From Polaromonas sp. OV174 (GTDB taxonomy: Bacteria; Pseudomonadota; Gammaproteobacteria; Burkholderiales; Burkholderiaceae_C): a DNA stretch of 64,000 bases. The position numbers and the translations under genes were made by a program. Positions 37,226-48,292 of the stretch are shown one piece after another. The notes below the pieces were generated by a model, which was not told the origin of the DNA, made no database searches, and saw nothing but the letters and a program-made list of their open reading frames with translations. The stretch spans positions 107,972 to 171,971 of the forward strand of contig NZ_FOKZ01000008.1 in assembly GCF_900112285.1 (NCBI RefSeq), in the 5' to 3' direction. The first letter of the stretch is position 1. Each line of letters begins with the position of its first letter.

Positions 37226-37642
37226 TTATTTTTTCTGGCGATATTTGCGCAGCGCCGCAATTTGAGCAGCCATCACGGCCAACTCGGACTGGGCCATGGC
37301 GATATCGATATCGGTTTTGGCGTTCTTCAGGGCTTCCTCGGCTTGCGCCTTGGCCGCTGTGGCCTTGGACTCGTCCAGATCCTTGCCGCGAATCGCGGTA
37401 TCGCTCAAAACCGTCACGCAATTGGGCTGCACTTCGAGCAGGCCACCGGCCACAAACACAAACTCCTCCGTGCCGTCCGCTTTTTCAATGCGCACGGCAC
37501 CCGGCTTGATGCGGGTGATCAGCGGCGTGTGGCGCGGGTAAATCCCCAGCTCGCCCGCCTCTCCTGGCAAAGCCACAAACTTGGCTTCGCCGGAGAAGAT
37601 GGACTCTTCTGCACTGACAACGTCGACGTGGATGGTAGTCAT
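37226..37642 (-). CDS. atpC: F1 ATP synthase epsilon subunit
   Basis: Epsilon belongs to the central stalk and can inhibit ATP hydrolysis through its C-terminal helices. The 138-residue protein has the N-terminal beta-barrel ([36 protein letters not shown]) and a two-helix C-terminal domain ([14 protein letters not shown]...). It is the last gene of the operon, 12 bp after atpD and just before the terminator. Length and motifs are normal. Confidence 0.97.
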   Translation of the reverse strand: MTTIHVDVVSAEESIFSGEAKFVALPGEAGELGIYPRHTPLITRIKPGAVRIEKADGTEEFVFVAGGLLEVQPNCVTVLSDTAIRGKDLDESKATAAKAQAEEALKNAKTDIDIAMAQSELAVMAAQIAALRKYRQKK

Positions 37643-37654
37643 ATCAACCGCCCG

Positions 37655-39088
<1,434 letters not shown>

Positions 39089-39107
39089 TTAAATCGGGTC
39101 TGGCGGC

Positions 39108-39974
39108 TTAGACCGCTGCAGCACCGGCGACGATTTCCGAAAGTTCTTTCGTGATCGCCGCTTGACGCGTCTTGTTGTAAACCAGCTTGAGTTCGCCAAT
39201 CACGCTGCCGGCGTTGTCCGTGGCGGCCTTCATGGCCACCATGCGGGCAGACTGCTCGGAAGCCATGTTTTCGGCCACGGCCTGAAACACCAGCGCCTCG
39301 ACGTAGCGAATCAGCAGGTCGTCAATCACGGTCTGCGCGTCCGGCTCGTAGATGTAGTCCCAGCCATGCTGGTCCTTGTCGGCTTGCAAGTGCGCAGCCG
39401 TCAGCGGCAGCAACTGCTCCACCACCGATTCCTGCTTCATCGTATTGATGAACTTGGTGTAGCACAGGTGAACCGAGCTGATCTTGCCTTCGCTGTACGC
39501 ATCGAGCAACACCTTGACGGGGCCAATCAGTTTTTCCAGATGGGCCTTGTCGCCCAACTGGGTTGCATGAGCCACCACCTTGACGCCGATACGATTCAGG
39601 AAACCCAAACCCTTGTTGCCAATGGCCACGGCCTGGGCCTCATGCCCCGCCGCCTGAAGGTCCTTGAGCTTGGCCGTCACCGCACGAAGCACGTTGGTAT
39701 TCAAACCACCGCACAGACCTTTGTCAGTCGTCACCACGATAAATCCGGCGGCCTTGGCGTCGTTGGACTCCATGAACGCGTGGGTGTACTCGGGATTGGC
39801 CTGACTCAGGTTGGCCGTGATGTTGCGGATCTTGTCGCTATAAGGACGGGCAGCGCGCATCCGTTCCTGCGCCTTGCGCATTTTGGAGGCCGCCACCATC
39901 TCCATGGCTTTGGTGATCTTTCGGGTGTTCTCCACCGATTTGATCTTGCCGCGTATTTCCTTGCCTGCTGCCAT
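39108..39974 (-). CDS. atpG: F1 ATP synthase gamma subunit
   Basis: Gamma is the rotating shaft that couples Fo rotation to the catalytic sites. The 288 residues show the N-terminal helix ([32 protein letters not shown]), the DKGLCGGLN segment and the C-terminal helix ([20 protein letters not shown]) that inserts into the alpha3beta3 ring. It lies between atpA and atpD in the usual order, 55 bp after atpA. Confidence 0.98.
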   Translation of the reverse strand: MAAGKEIRGKIKSVENTRKITKAMEMVAASKMRKAQERMRAARPYSDKIRNITANLSQANPEYTHAFMESNDAKAAGFIVVTTDKGLCGGLNTNVLRAVTAKLKDLQAAGHEAQAVAIGNKGLGFLNRIGVKVVAHATQLGDKAHLEKLIGPVKVLLDAYSEGKISSVHLCYTKFINTMKQESVVEQLLPLTAAHLQADKDQHGWDYIYEPDAQTVIDDLLIRYVEALVFQAVAENMASEQSARMVAMKAATDNAGSVIGELKLVYNKTRQAAITKELSEIVAGAAAV

Positions 39975-40029
39975 ATGGGTTCCTAAGGGGTTCTTGAGAC
40001 TTGCCTAACTTTTATGAAGTCAGACAGGC

Positions 40030-41583
40030 TCAGGCAAACGACTTCTTGAACGCCGTCACAGCCGTGTGCAGTTCCGCCTCGGCGTCCTTGTCCATGGCCT
40101 TGTTGGCTTCAAGCTTGGCCATCAATGCGGCGTGCTTGTCCTTGAGCCAGGCGTGCAAGCCGTGCTCGAAAGCCAACACCTTCTTGACTTCGATGTCGTC
40201 CATGAAACCTTTGTTCACGGCAAACAGCGTGGCGCCCATATTGGAAATCGACAGCGGCGAGTACTGGGCCTGCTTGAGCAGCTCGGTCACGCGGGCACCG
40301 CGGTCCAGCTGCTTGCGGGTGGCTTCATCCAGGTCGGAAGCGAACTGCGCGAACGCAGCCAATTCACGGTACTGAGCCAAATCGGTACGGATACCGCCGG
40401 ACAAATTCTTCACCAGCTTGGTCTGCGCTGCACCACCGACGCGGGACACCGAGATACCGGCGTTGATCGCGGGACGGATACCGGCGTTGAACAGGCTGGT
40501 TTCCAAGAAGATCTGGCCATCGGTGATCGAAATCACGTTGGTCGGCACGAAAGCGGACACGTCGCCGGCTTGCGTTTCGATGATGGGCAATGCCGTCAGC
40601 GAACCAGTCTTGCCCTTGACTTCACCCTTGGTGAAAGCTTCGACGTAGTCGGCGTTGACACGAGCTGCACGCTCCAACAGACGGCTGTGGAGATAGAACA
40701 CGTCGCCGGGATAGGCTTCGCGGCCTGGTGGACGACGCAGCAGCAGCGATACCTGACGGTAAGCCACGGCCTGCTTGGACAGATCGTCATAAACAATCAG
40801 CGCGTCCTGGCCGCGATCGCGGAAATACTCGCCCATGGTGCAACCAGAGTAGGCGCTCACATATTGCATAGCAGCCGACTCGGAAGCCGAGGCCGCCACC
40901 ACAATGGTGTAGTCCATGGCACCGGCTTGCTCCAGGGAACGCACGACGTTCTTGATGGAGGAAGCTTTTTGACCGATAGCCACATAGATGCAGCTAACGC
41001 CCTGACCCTTTTGCGCAATGATGGCGTCGATGGCCACAGCGGTCTTGCCGGTCTGGCGGTCACCAATGATCAGTTCGCGCTGGCCACGGCCGACGGGAAC
41101 CATGGAGTCAATCGACTTGATACCGGTTTGCAGAGGCTGATCCACCGATTTACGGGCGATCACGCCAGGTGCGACCTTTTCGATCACGTCGGTCAGCTTG
41201 GCGTTGATAGGACCTTTGCCGTCAATCGGCTGACCCAGTGCGTTAACCACGCGGCCAAGCAGCTCGGGACCGACCGGCACTTCCAGAATACGGCCGGTGC
41301 ACTTGACGGTGTCGCCTTCAGCGATGTGTTCGTACTCGCCCAACACCACGGAGCCGACCGAGTCACGCTCGAGGTTCAGCGCCAGGCCATAGGTAGGCGT
41401 GCCATCCGCCGTAGCGGGGAATTCCAGCATCTCGCCCTGCATCACATCGGACAAGCCGTGGATACGAACGATACCGTCGGCCACCGACACAACAGTACCT
41501 TGGTTACGGATGTCGGCACTGACTGCCAAGCCTTCGATACGGCTCTTGATCAGTTCAGAAATTTCTGCGGGATTGAGTTGCAT
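40030..41583 (-). CDS. atpA: F1 ATP synthase alpha subunit
   Basis: The non-catalytic nucleotide-binding subunit of the F1 hexamer. The 517-residue protein has the P-loop GDRQTGKT at residues 174-181, [16 protein letters not shown] and the conserved arginine region [25 protein letters not shown], whose SVSR arginine reaches the beta-subunit active site. It lies 61 bp after atpH. The sequence is complete and normal in length. Confidence 0.98.
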   Translation of the reverse strand: MQLNPAEISELIKSRIEGLAVSADIRNQGTVVSVADGIVRIHGLSDVMQGEMLEFPATADGTPTYGLALNLERDSVGSVVLGEYEHIAEGDTVKCTGRILEVPVGPELLGRVVNALGQPIDGKGPINAKLTDVIEKVAPGVIARKSVDQPLQTGIKSIDSMVPVGRGQRELIIGDRQTGKTAVAIDAIIAQKGQGVSCIYVAIGQKASSIKNVVRSLEQAGAMDYTIVVAASASESAAMQYVSAYSGCTMGEYFRDRGQDALIVYDDLSKQAVAYRQVSLLLRRPPGREAYPGDVFYLHSRLLERAARVNADYVEAFTKGEVKGKTGSLTALPIIETQAGDVSAFVPTNVISITDGQIFLETSLFNAGIRPAINAGISVSRVGGAAQTKLVKNLSGGIRTDLAQYRELAAFAQFASDLDEATRKQLDRGARVTELLKQAQYSPLSISNMGATLFAVNKGFMDDIEVKKVLAFEHGLHAWLKDKHAALMAKLEANKAMDKDAEAELHTAVTAFKKSFA

Positions 41584-41644
41584 GACTCTTTCCTTCTTTC
41601 TATGTTGTTGGCTAAAAACTTGGGCGGCACGCCTGGGCGACCGA

Positions 41645-42175
41645 TCACGAAATCAGCGCCACTTTCATTTGCTCTAAACGGGCTTTGACCGAGGTATCCA
41701 GCACCTCGTCACCCACGACCGCGCGAATCCCACCAATCAAGGAGCTATCCAGCTCGACCTTGATGCTGAGCTTGCGCCCAAAACGCTGTGCCAGCGCGGC
41801 AGCAACATCGGCCAGCGCCTGGCCATCCAGCGGGAAAGCGCTGAAGACGACGGCTTCGGATGAGCCATCGGCAGCATTCTTGAGCGAACGAAACTGACGG
41901 GCAATCTCGGGCAGCACAGGCAGGCGACCGTTTTCGATCACCAGCATCAGGAAATTCTTGGCGGCATCCGGCAAGGCGCTGCGCACCACACCAGTTATCA
42001 CGCCAAACACCTGAGCCACATCCGCCTTCGGATTATCGGCCAGCTGAAGCAGCTGAGGATTTTCTGCCACGACAGCCAGCTCATCGAGCCAGACCGCCGT
42101 TGCGGCGAGATCGGAGCCCTGCGCCTTGAACAGCGCATCCGCATAGGGGCGGGCAATGGTTGCAAGTTCAGCCAT
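41645..42175 (-). CDS. atpH: F1 ATP synthase delta subunit
   Basis: Delta joins F1 to the peripheral stalk. The 176-residue protein begins with the family pattern [18 protein letters not shown] and ends with the C-terminal motif [33 protein letters not shown]. It lies 17 bp downstream of atpF on the same strand and 61 bp upstream of atpA. Nothing unusual was seen. Confidence 0.97.
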   Translation of the reverse strand: MAELATIARPYADALFKAQGSDLAATAVWLDELAVVAENPQLLQLADNPKADVAQVFGVITGVVRSALPDAAKNFLMLVIENGRLPVLPEIARQFRSLKNAADGSSEAVVFSAFPLDGQALADVAAALAQRFGRKLSIKVELDSSLIGGIRAVVGDEVLDTSVKARLEQMKVALIS

Positions 42176-42192
42176 AGTGTTCTCTGCTTTGC

Positions 42193-42663
42193 TTAGAGCT
42201 CGGTTTTCAGACGGCTCAGCAAATCGGCATGAACGCCAGCATTGACTTCCTTGCGGAGAATCTGCTCGGCACCCTTGACAGCCAGCAGGGCGACCTGCTC
42301 GCGCAGTGCCTCACGGGCCTTGACCGTTTGTTGACCGGCTTCAGCCTGGGCCGCAGCAATGATCTTGTTGGCCTCTTCGGTCGCACGAGCCTTGGCATCT
42401 TCAACAATGCCTTGAGCCCGACGTTCCGCATCAGCCAGACGGACGGCGGTCTCGTTGCGCGACGTTGCCAGCTCGGCTTCCACACGCTTGTTGGCGGTGG
42501 CGAGCTCCGTTTTGGCCTTGTCGGCGGCGGCGAGGCCGTCAGCGATTTTCTGTGCCCGCTCGTCCAGCGCTTTTGTGATCGGGGGCCACACGAATTTCAT
42601 CGTGAACCACACCAGGATCGCAAAAACGACAGCCTGCAGGAACAGGGTGGAGTTAATGTTCAC
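42193..42663 (-). CDS. atpF: Fo ATP synthase b subunit
   Basis: Subunit b forms the dimeric peripheral stalk. The 156-residue protein has one N-terminal transmembrane helix (about residues 5-25, [22 protein letters not shown]) and a long charged coiled coil to the C-terminus (Ala/Lys/Glu-rich with heptad spacing), as usual. The gene lies between atpE and atpH. Confidence 0.97.
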   Translation of the reverse strand: MNINSTLFLQAVVFAILVWFTMKFVWPPITKALDERAQKIADGLAAADKAKTELATANKRVEAELATSRNETAVRLADAERRAQGIVEDAKARATEEANKIIAAAQAEAGQQTVKAREALREQVALLAVKGAEQILRKEVNAGVHADLLSRLKTEL

Positions 42664-42703
42664 GGCTTATTCCTTATCGAACGTGACAGGGTTTGCCGGG
42701 AAA

Positions 42704-42991
<288 letters not shown>

Positions 42992-43008
42992 CTAACTACG
43001 AAAAAAGC

Positions 43009-43896
43009 TTAGTGTGAATCGTGGGCCTGTCCCACGTAAATCAACGTCAACATCATGAAGATGAAGGCTTGCAGGGTGATCACCAGAATGTGGAAGATAC
43101 TCCACACGGTTCCGGCAACAACATGCCCGAATCCCAGCCAGAAACCACCCGTCAAGGGGTTGAACTGCCAGGCCCATGTGCCACCCATCAGGGCGATCAA
43201 CATGAAAACCAGTTCACCGGCAAACATATTGCCGAACAGTCGCATACCATGAGACATGGTCTTGGCTGCGAATTCAATCAGTTGCATCAGGAAGTTGACC
43301 GGATACAAAAACCAGTGGTTACCAAAGGGCGCGGCGATCAGCTCATGCGCCCAGCCGCCAAGACCCTTGATCTTGATGTTATAGACCAGGCAGACCAGCA
43401 GCACGCTGCAGGACAGGCCCAGGGTGGTCGAGACGTCGGCCGTTGGCACCACGCGCATGTAATCCTTGAAGCCCATTGCCGGGCCAGCGCTGTGCCACAG
43501 ATAAGGAATCGCATCGACAGGCAGCATGTCCATCGCATTCATCAGGAAAATCCAGACGAACACAGTCAGTGCCAGTGGCGACACCAGCTTGCGGCTGGTG
43601 GCGTTGCGAATCACGCCCTTGGCCTGGTTGTCGACCATTTCCGAGAGGATTTCGACGGCGGCCTGGAAGCGGCCTGGCACGCCAGAGGTCGCCTTGCGGG
43701 CAGCGCGCCACAAGAAGAAGCAAGCGATCACGCCCAACACGACCGAGTAAAAAACCGAATCGAGGTTGAACACACTGAAGTCAACAACGCTGTGTTGCTG
43801 GGCATTCTGAAAGGAAAAGTCCTTCTGCAAATGATGCAGGTGATGCTGGATGTAGTCTCCAGACGTCAGCGTAGTTCCAGCGTTTTCAGCAGCCAT
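43009..43896 (-). CDS. atpB: Fo ATP synthase a subunit
   Basis: Subunit a holds the proton half-channels next to the c ring. The 295-residue protein has an N-terminal periplasmic/amphipathic stretch rich in His (YIQHHLHHLQKDFSF), then five to six transmembrane helices. The essential arginine lies in MSHGMRLFGNMFAGE, followed by the final helix with FHILVITLQAFIFMMLTLIYVGQA. The gene lies between atpI and atpE, 22 bp after atpI. Length is typical of betaproteobacteria. Confidence 0.97.
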   Translation of the reverse strand: MAAENAGTTLTSGDYIQHHLHHLQKDFSFQNAQQHSVVDFSVFNLDSVFYSVVLGVIACFFLWRAARKATSGVPGRFQAAVEILSEMVDNQAKGVIRNATSRKLVSPLALTVFVWIFLMNAMDMLPVDAIPYLWHSAGPAMGFKDYMRVVPTADVSTTLGLSCSVLLVCLVYNIKIKGLGGWAHELIAAPFGNHWFLYPVNFLMQLIEFAAKTMSHGMRLFGNMFAGELVFMLIALMGGTWAWQFNPLTGGFWLGFGHVVAGTVWSIFHILVITLQAFIFMMLTLIYVGQAHDSH

Positions 43897-43918
43897 AGGT
43901 CACCAGTTCGTCAATTTT

Positions 43919-44461
43919 TCAAAATTTTTTGATCGACTCTTTGCGTCCCGGGCGCAGCCACACGGCCACCCAGTACACCTTCATCGTCACCACAAAGCCC
44001 GCCAGCAAAGCCAGCCAACTCAATTGCGCAATCAGCCTTGGCGCAGCGAACAACATCGCTACCGTCAAGGCAATCTTGACCAATTCCCACACAAAAAACC
44101 CCGCCAGCGCGGCACCCCCTTGAGTCGCCGCCTTCTGACGCGAAAGCCCCCGGGCAAACAGCGCCGCGGGAATCACCACCGCCAGCGCGCCGTAACCCGC
44201 CGACCAGCCCATCCGGGCCTGCCCGGTGAAAAGCCAGGCCGCCACGGCCACAAGAACCCCGACGATCGCCTGTCCTGCCACCACCCACCACAAAGACACT
44301 GGAGGATTCGAGGCTCGAATCTTTACAGCTTCTTCACGTGTCAGGGGCTTGAACCCTTCATCCGACGCCTCATCTACCCTGTCATCGCTAACCATTTGCG
44401 CTTGCGCGGAGCCCTGGACAACAGGGTTTTTTGCCGCTGCATTTGTCATTTTTGGCATCAC
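43919..44461 (-). CDS. atpI: ATP synthase assembly protein AtpI
   Basis: AtpI helps assemble the c ring and is often the first gene of the operon. The 180-residue protein has about 60 cytoplasmic residues (charged, with DDRVDEASDEGFKPLTREEAVK). Four transmembrane segments follow, including GYGALAVVIPAALFARGL and FFVWELVKIALTVAML. The N-terminal extension is longer than in E. coli AtpI. MMPKM offers a second ATG four codons on. A good sigma-70 promoter lies 44-71 bp upstream. Confidence 0.92.
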   Translation of the reverse strand: MMPKMTNAAAKNPVVQGSAQAQMVSDDRVDEASDEGFKPLTREEAVKIRASNPPVSLWWVVAGQAIVGVLVAVAAWLFTGQARMGWSAGYGALAVVIPAALFARGLSRQKAATQGGAALAGFFVWELVKIALTVAMLFAAPRLIAQLSWLALLAGFVVTMKVYWVAVWLRPGRKESIKKF

Positions 44462-44504
44462 GAATTACAAGAAGGTTACGGGCCGAATATCAGCAAAGCC
44501 TTTG

Positions 44505-44532
44505 ATTATACGTAGAAACCCCTGCGCGCCAA
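44505..44532 (-). promoter_or_regulatory. Sigma-70 type promoter of the atp operon
   Basis: On the minus strand TTGGCG (44527-44532) and a perfect TATAAT (44505-44510) are 16 bp apart. The -10 box lies 43 bp upstream of the atpI start codon. It is the best promoter match I found in the window. Confidence 0.75.
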
Positions 44533-44699
44533 CAAAAACCCTGTGCACCACTTGAATTACAGGCCGTGGCGTGGCGACTCAAGGCGAGCGCTCGGGGCCT
44601 GGGCCACAATCACGCTTAGCGCGACCCGCACGCGCAGGCCATCCAGGCCGCCCGGTTGCGATGCAGCCGATACACTGACGCCTCGATGAAAGACTTGCC

Positions 44700-45146
44700 A
44701 TGCCAGCCTTGATGAAATTCCTGCACCTATTTGCCGCCATGGCCTGGCTGGGAGGAGTCACCTTCATGCTGTTTGCGCTAAGACCTGTCGCCGCCGAGCA
44801 ACTGGCGCCGCCGCAACGACTGGCGCTGATTGCGCAAGTCCTGCGGCGTTTCTTTGCCCTGGTCTGGATCGCCATAGCCGTCTTGCTGTTGACCGGTCTG
44901 GCGATGCTGCTGGGCGTTGGCATGAAGCATGCGCCCATGGGCTGGCACTTGATGCTCGGTATCGGCCTGCTGATGTTTGCGCTGTTTGGCCACCTTTATT
45001 TCGGTCCTTTTCGCCGTCTGAAGCTGGCCGTTAGCGCGTCCGACTGGCCCGAAGGCGGCCGTCGCGTCGCCCAGATTGCCGCGCTGGCCATGGCCAACCT
45101 GGTATTGGGCGCGCTGGCCATTGCCGCCGTCTTTTTTCTCGCCTGA
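44700..45146 (+). CDS. CopD-like integral membrane protein
   Basis: The 148-residue protein has four predicted transmembrane helices. The first contains KFLHLFAAMAWLGGVTFMLF, where the His followed by AxAWLGG is the CopD-family/DUF-type signature, and the third HLMLGIGLLMFALFGHLYFG has a second conserved His. Such proteins may bind heme or copper, but function is unproven. No strong ribosome binding site precedes the ATG at 44700; the ATG at 44712 (MKFLHL) is an alternative. It is divergent from the atp operon. Confidence 0.75.
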   Translation: MPALMKFLHLFAAMAWLGGVTFMLFALRPVAAEQLAPPQRLALIAQVLRRFFALVWIAIAVLLLTGLAMLLGVGMKHAPMGWHLMLGIGLLMFALFGHLYFGPFRRLKLAVSASDWPEGGRRVAQIAALAMANLVLGALAIAAVFFLA

Positions 45147-45201
45147 AGCGGCCACACTTCTTAGGCTTCACTCTTTCTTGCAACTTGATTGACACCACAC
45201 C

Positions 45202-46104
45202 ATGACCACTTCTTCCGTCAACGCTCTGCCCGATACCCCTTGCTACCTCAATGGCGAATACACCGCCCTCAAAGACGCCAAGATCAGCGTGCTGGATCGG
45301 GGCTTCATCTTTGGCGACGGGATTTATGAAGTGGTTCCGGCTTACGCGGGCAAGCTGTTCCGCTTTGAGCAGCACATGGCACGCCTGGAGCGCAGCCTGA
45401 CCGAATTGCGCATTCCCAACCCCCTGACGCTAGCCGAGTGGCGCCAGGTTTCTCTCAAATTGATAGCAGACTACGTAGAAAAAATGGGCGCTGCCGCCGC
45501 GAACGGCAACCAACTCATCTACATCCAGATCTCCCGCGGTGTCGCCATGCGCGACCACCCCATGCTGCCCGGCTTGAGCCCCACCGTCTTTGTCATGGTC
45601 AACACCATGAAGCTGCCCAGCGAGCAGCAGCGCGAGCAAGGCGTGACCTGTGTCACGGCCGACGACTTCCGCTGGGAAAAGGCCCACATCAAGAGCACCA
45701 GCCTGCTGGGCGCGGTGTTCTCGCGCCAGATCAGCGTGGACGCCGGCGCCCTGGAAACCATCATGTTCCGCGGCGACTACCTGAGCGAAGCCTCCTCCAG
45801 CAACGTCTGGGTCGTCAAGGACGGCAAGGTCTCGGGCCCGCCCAAGGACAAGCTGGTGCTCGAAGGCATTCGCTACGGCCTGATTGAAGAGATGTGCCGC
45901 GCCGCCGGCATAGACTTTGAGCTGCGCCGCATCAGCCGCGCCGAGGTGCTGGCAGCCGACGAACTGATGCTGTCATCGGCCACCAAGGAAGTGCTGCCCG
46001 TCACCCTGCTGGACGGCCAGCCCGTGGGCAATGGCAAGCCCGGCCCGGTCTACGCCAAGCTCTACGCCGCCTATCAGCAGGCCAAACAAGCCTTATCGTC
46101 ATGA
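45202..46104 (+). CDS. Fold-type IV aminotransferase, D-amino-acid transaminase-like
   Basis: This PLP enzyme transfers amino groups between D-amino acids and keto acids. The 300 residues start with YLNGEYTALKDAKISVLDRGFIFGDGIYEVVP, the family hallmark. The PLP lysine is K164 in AHIKSTSLLG, and the cofactor-ring Glu lies in SEASSSNVWVV. Branched-chain aminotransferases share the fold, but the DRGFIFGDGIYEV pattern favours the DAT group. It is the first gene of a run DAT - ybeD - lipB - lipA, a common order in betaproteobacteria. Its stop overlaps the ybeD start (ATGA). Confidence 0.9.
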   Translation: MTTSSVNALPDTPCYLNGEYTALKDAKISVLDRGFIFGDGIYEVVPAYAGKLFRFEQHMARLERSLTELRIPNPLTLAEWRQVSLKLIADYVEKMGAAAANGNQLIYIQISRGVAMRDHPMLPGLSPTVFVMVNTMKLPSEQQREQGVTCVTADDFRWEKAHIKSTSLLGAVFSRQISVDAGALETIMFRGDYLSEASSSNVWVVKDGKVSGPPKDKLVLEGIRYGLIEEMCRAAGIDFELRRISRAEVLAADELMLSSATKEVLPVTLLDGQPVGNGKPGPVYAKLYAAYQQAKQALSS

Positions 46105-46412
46105 GTACCTCCAAAGACACTCCCCCCAGCACGCCCGCAGACGCAGGTGCGCGCAAAGACTCGCTGATCGAGTACCCCTCGCTGTTCCCCATCAAGGTCA
46201 TGGGCAACAAGGTCGACGGCCTGGTGGCCGCCATCACGGCGGTGGCGCATCAGTTCGACCCGCAATTTGATGCCTCCACCATAGAGCTGCGCGAAAGCAA
46301 GGGCGGCAACTATCTGGGCGTGACCATCACCGTGACCGCCACCAGCCGCGAGCAGCTCGACGAGCTCTACCGCACGCTGTCCACCCATCCCATGGTCAAG
46401 GTGGTGCTGTAA
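46101..46412 (+). CDS. ybeD: DUF493 family protein YbeD
   Basis: A 103-residue ferredoxin-like (ACT-like) protein of unknown function that is regularly encoded just upstream of lipB. The core is [26 protein letters not shown] and the C-terminal strand HPMVKVVL. The first ~25 residues are low-complexity and non-conserved. The ATG overlaps the stop of the aminotransferase gene. A GC-rich repeat separates it from lipB. Confidence 0.92.
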   Translation: MSTSKDTPPSTPADAGARKDSLIEYPSLFPIKVMGNKVDGLVAAITAVAHQFDPQFDASTIELRESKGGNYLGVTITVTATSREQLDELYRTLSTHPMVKVVL

Positions 46413-46419
46413 AAATGCT

Positions 46420-46502
46420 GCCCCCACGCTCCGCCGCTGCGCGGGTCGCTGCCCCCCGAGGGGGCTGGCCTTGCTTGGGGCAGCCCGGCGCTGCGGCCGC
46501 AG
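46420..46502 (-). repeat. GC-rich dispersed repeat, copy B2 (ybeD-lipB gap)
   Basis: On the minus strand it contains GCCCCCTCGGGGGGCAGCGA and ends GAGCGTGGGGGCA, matching the right half of the copies at 34128 and 59000. The left part differs. The palindrome sits about 50 nt before the lipB start. Confidence 0.8.
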
Positions 46503-46509
46503 CCTTTCC

Positions 46510-47178
46510 ATGTTGATGCGCCAACTGGACCGGGTGGACTACCTGACCACCTACCAGGCCATGCAGGACTTTACCGCCACGCGCGATGAAGCCGCGCCCG
46601 ATGCGCTATGGATTTGCGAGCACCCGGCGGTCTATACACAAGGGCTGGCGGGCAAAATCGACCACATCCTCAACCCTGGCGAGATCCCCGTGGTGCAAAC
46701 CAACCGGGGCGGCCAGGTGACCTTTCACGGGCCTGGGCAAGTGGTGGCTTATCCACTGATTAATCTCAAGCGCGCCGGCTACTTCATCAAGGAGTATGTC
46801 TACCGCATCGAGGAGGCCGTCATCAGAACGCTGGCGCATTTCGGCGTGACCGGCCACCGGGTGGCGGGCGCGCCCGGCATTTACGTGCGCCTGGACGATC
46901 CGTTCTCACACGCCGCGCTGAGCGGCCCCATGCATCCCGCCGACCCGTTTCGCGGCCTGGGAAAAATCGCCGCACTGGGCATCAAGATGAGCCGGCATTG
47001 CACCTACCACGGCGTGGCGCTGAACGTGGCGATGGACCTGGAACCCTTCTCCCGCATCAACCCTTGCGGCTATGCCGGGCTGAAAACCACGGACCTTTCT
47101 ACAATCGGGGTCTCGGCCAGTTGGCAAGATGCCGCGGATGTACTGGGCCAAAAGCTCATCATCCAGCTGTCGCCATAG
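46510..47178 (+). CDS. lipB: Lipoyl(octanoyl) transferase LipB
   Basis: LipB moves octanoate from acyl carrier protein to lipoyl domains, the first step of lipoate synthesis. The 222-residue protein has [24 protein letters not shown], the catalytic Lys region [25 protein letters not shown] and the catalytic Cys in [10 protein letters not shown] chose the ATG at 46510 ([11 protein letters not shown]); an ATG two codons on is possible. Reading further upstream enters a dispersed repeat. LipA is encoded 23 bp downstream. Confidence 0.94.
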   Translation: MLMRQLDRVDYLTTYQAMQDFTATRDEAAPDALWICEHPAVYTQGLAGKIDHILNPGEIPVVQTNRGGQVTFHGPGQVVAYPLINLKRAGYFIKEYVYRIEEAVIRTLAHFGVTGHRVAGAPGIYVRLDDPFSHAALSGPMHPADPFRGLGKIAALGIKMSRHCTYHGVALNVAMDLEPFSRINPCGYAGLKTTDLSTIGVSASWQDAADVLGQKLIIQLSP

Positions 47179-47201
47179 CCTGACAAAACACCCAACACAT
47201 C

Positions 47202-48227
47202 ATGAGCAGCTCAGAAACCACTCCCGCCCTTCGTACCGTCAACCCCGTGGTTCATGAGGCGCAAAGCCAGCAAGACTACAACCCGCTGGCCAAGCAGAAG
47301 GCGGCGGCCAAGCTGTCGCGCATCCCGGTCAAGGTCGAGCGCGGCGAGGTGCTGAAGAAGCCCGACTGGATCCGCGTCAAGGCCGGCAGCCCGACCACCC
47401 GCTTTTACGAAATCAAGCAGATCCTGCGCGAGAACAAGCTCAACACGGTGTGCGAGGAAGCCAGCTGCCCCAACATCGGCGAGTGCTTTGGCAAAGGCAC
47501 GGCCACCTTCATGATCATGGGCGACAAGTGCACGCGGCGCTGCCCGTTTTGCGACGTCGGCCACGGCCGGCCCGATCCGCTGGACGCCGACGAGCCGCTG
47601 AACCTGGCCAAGACGATTGCCGCGCTCAAGCTCAAGTACGTGGTGATCACCAGCGTGGACCGCGACGACCTGCGCGACGGCGGCAGCGGCCATTTCGTGG
47701 AATGCATCAAGAACATCCGCGAACTCTCGCCGGCCACGCAGATCGAGATCCTGGTGCCCGACTTCCGCGGCCGCGACGATCGCGCGCTGGAAATCCTCAA
47801 GGCCGCGCCGCCCGACGTGATGAACCACAACCTGGAAACCGCGCCCCGCCTGTACAAGGAAGCGCGCCCCGGCAGCGACTACCAGTTCTCGCTCAACCTG
47901 CTGAAAAAATTCAAGGCGCTGCACCCCGACGTGCCGACCAAGAGCGGCATCATGGTGGGCCTGGGCGAAACCGACGAAGAGATTTTGCAGGTCATGCGCG
48001 ACATGCGCGCGCATGACATCGACATGCTGACCATAGGCCAGTACCTGGCGCCATCGACCAGCCACCTGCCGGTGCGCCGCTATGTGCACCCCGACACCTT
48101 CAAGATGTTTGAAGAAGAGGCCTACAAAATGGGCTTTAGCCATGCCGCCGTGGGCGCCATGGTGCGCTCCAGCTACCACGCCGACCAGCAGGCCGGCCAT
48201 GTGCTGGCGGGTGTGGCTGGCGCCTGA
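47202..48227 (+). CDS. lipA: Lipoyl synthase LipA (radical SAM)
   Basis: LipA inserts two sulfurs into the octanoyl chain made by LipB, using two 4Fe-4S clusters. The 341 residues contain the auxiliary-cluster cysteines in [14 protein letters not shown] and the radical-SAM motif [26 protein letters not shown] and [14 protein letters not shown] follow, and the C-terminal cluster serine is in VRSSYHAD. The N-terminal ~50 residues are Lys/Arg-rich. The gene follows lipB at 23 bp. A 57-bp repeat lies just downstream. Confidence 0.97.
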   Translation: MSSSETTPALRTVNPVVHEAQSQQDYNPLAKQKAAAKLSRIPVKVERGEVLKKPDWIRVKAGSPTTRFYEIKQILRENKLNTVCEEASCPNIGECFGKGTATFMIMGDKCTRRCPFCDVGHGRPDPLDADEPLNLAKTIAALKLKYVVITSVDRDDLRDGGSGHFVECIKNIRELSPATQIEILVPDFRGRDDRALEILKAAPPDVMNHNLETAPRLYKEARPGSDYQFSLNLLKKFKALHPDVPTKSGIMVGLGETDEEILQVMRDMRAHDIDMLTIGQYLAPSTSHLPVRRYVHPDTFKMFEEEAYKMGFSHAAVGAMVRSSYHADQQAGHVLAGVAGA

Positions 48228-48235
48228 GCCTTTTA

Positions 48236-48292
48236 CTATTATTTTGATAGCTTCTTGCGCCCGACCTGCAAGGGCTTGAGGCCTATTTCATG
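48236..48292 (+). repeat. 57-bp dispersed repeat, copy 6 (ends in the helicase start codon)
   Basis: It reads CTATTATTTTGATAGCT, TTGCGC, GGGCTTGAGGCC and ends TTTCATG. The final ATG is the start codon of the SWIM/SNF2 helicase gene, and the GAGG in the repeat stands in the position of a ribosome binding site. It is very similar to copy 7 beyond the other end of that gene. Confidence 0.85.

Noticed and set aside
45455..45475. AAATTGATAGC inside the aminotransferase gene as another 57-bp repeat copy
   Set aside because: It lacks the TTGCGC and GGCC blocks and is explained by a conserved-looking coding stretch.
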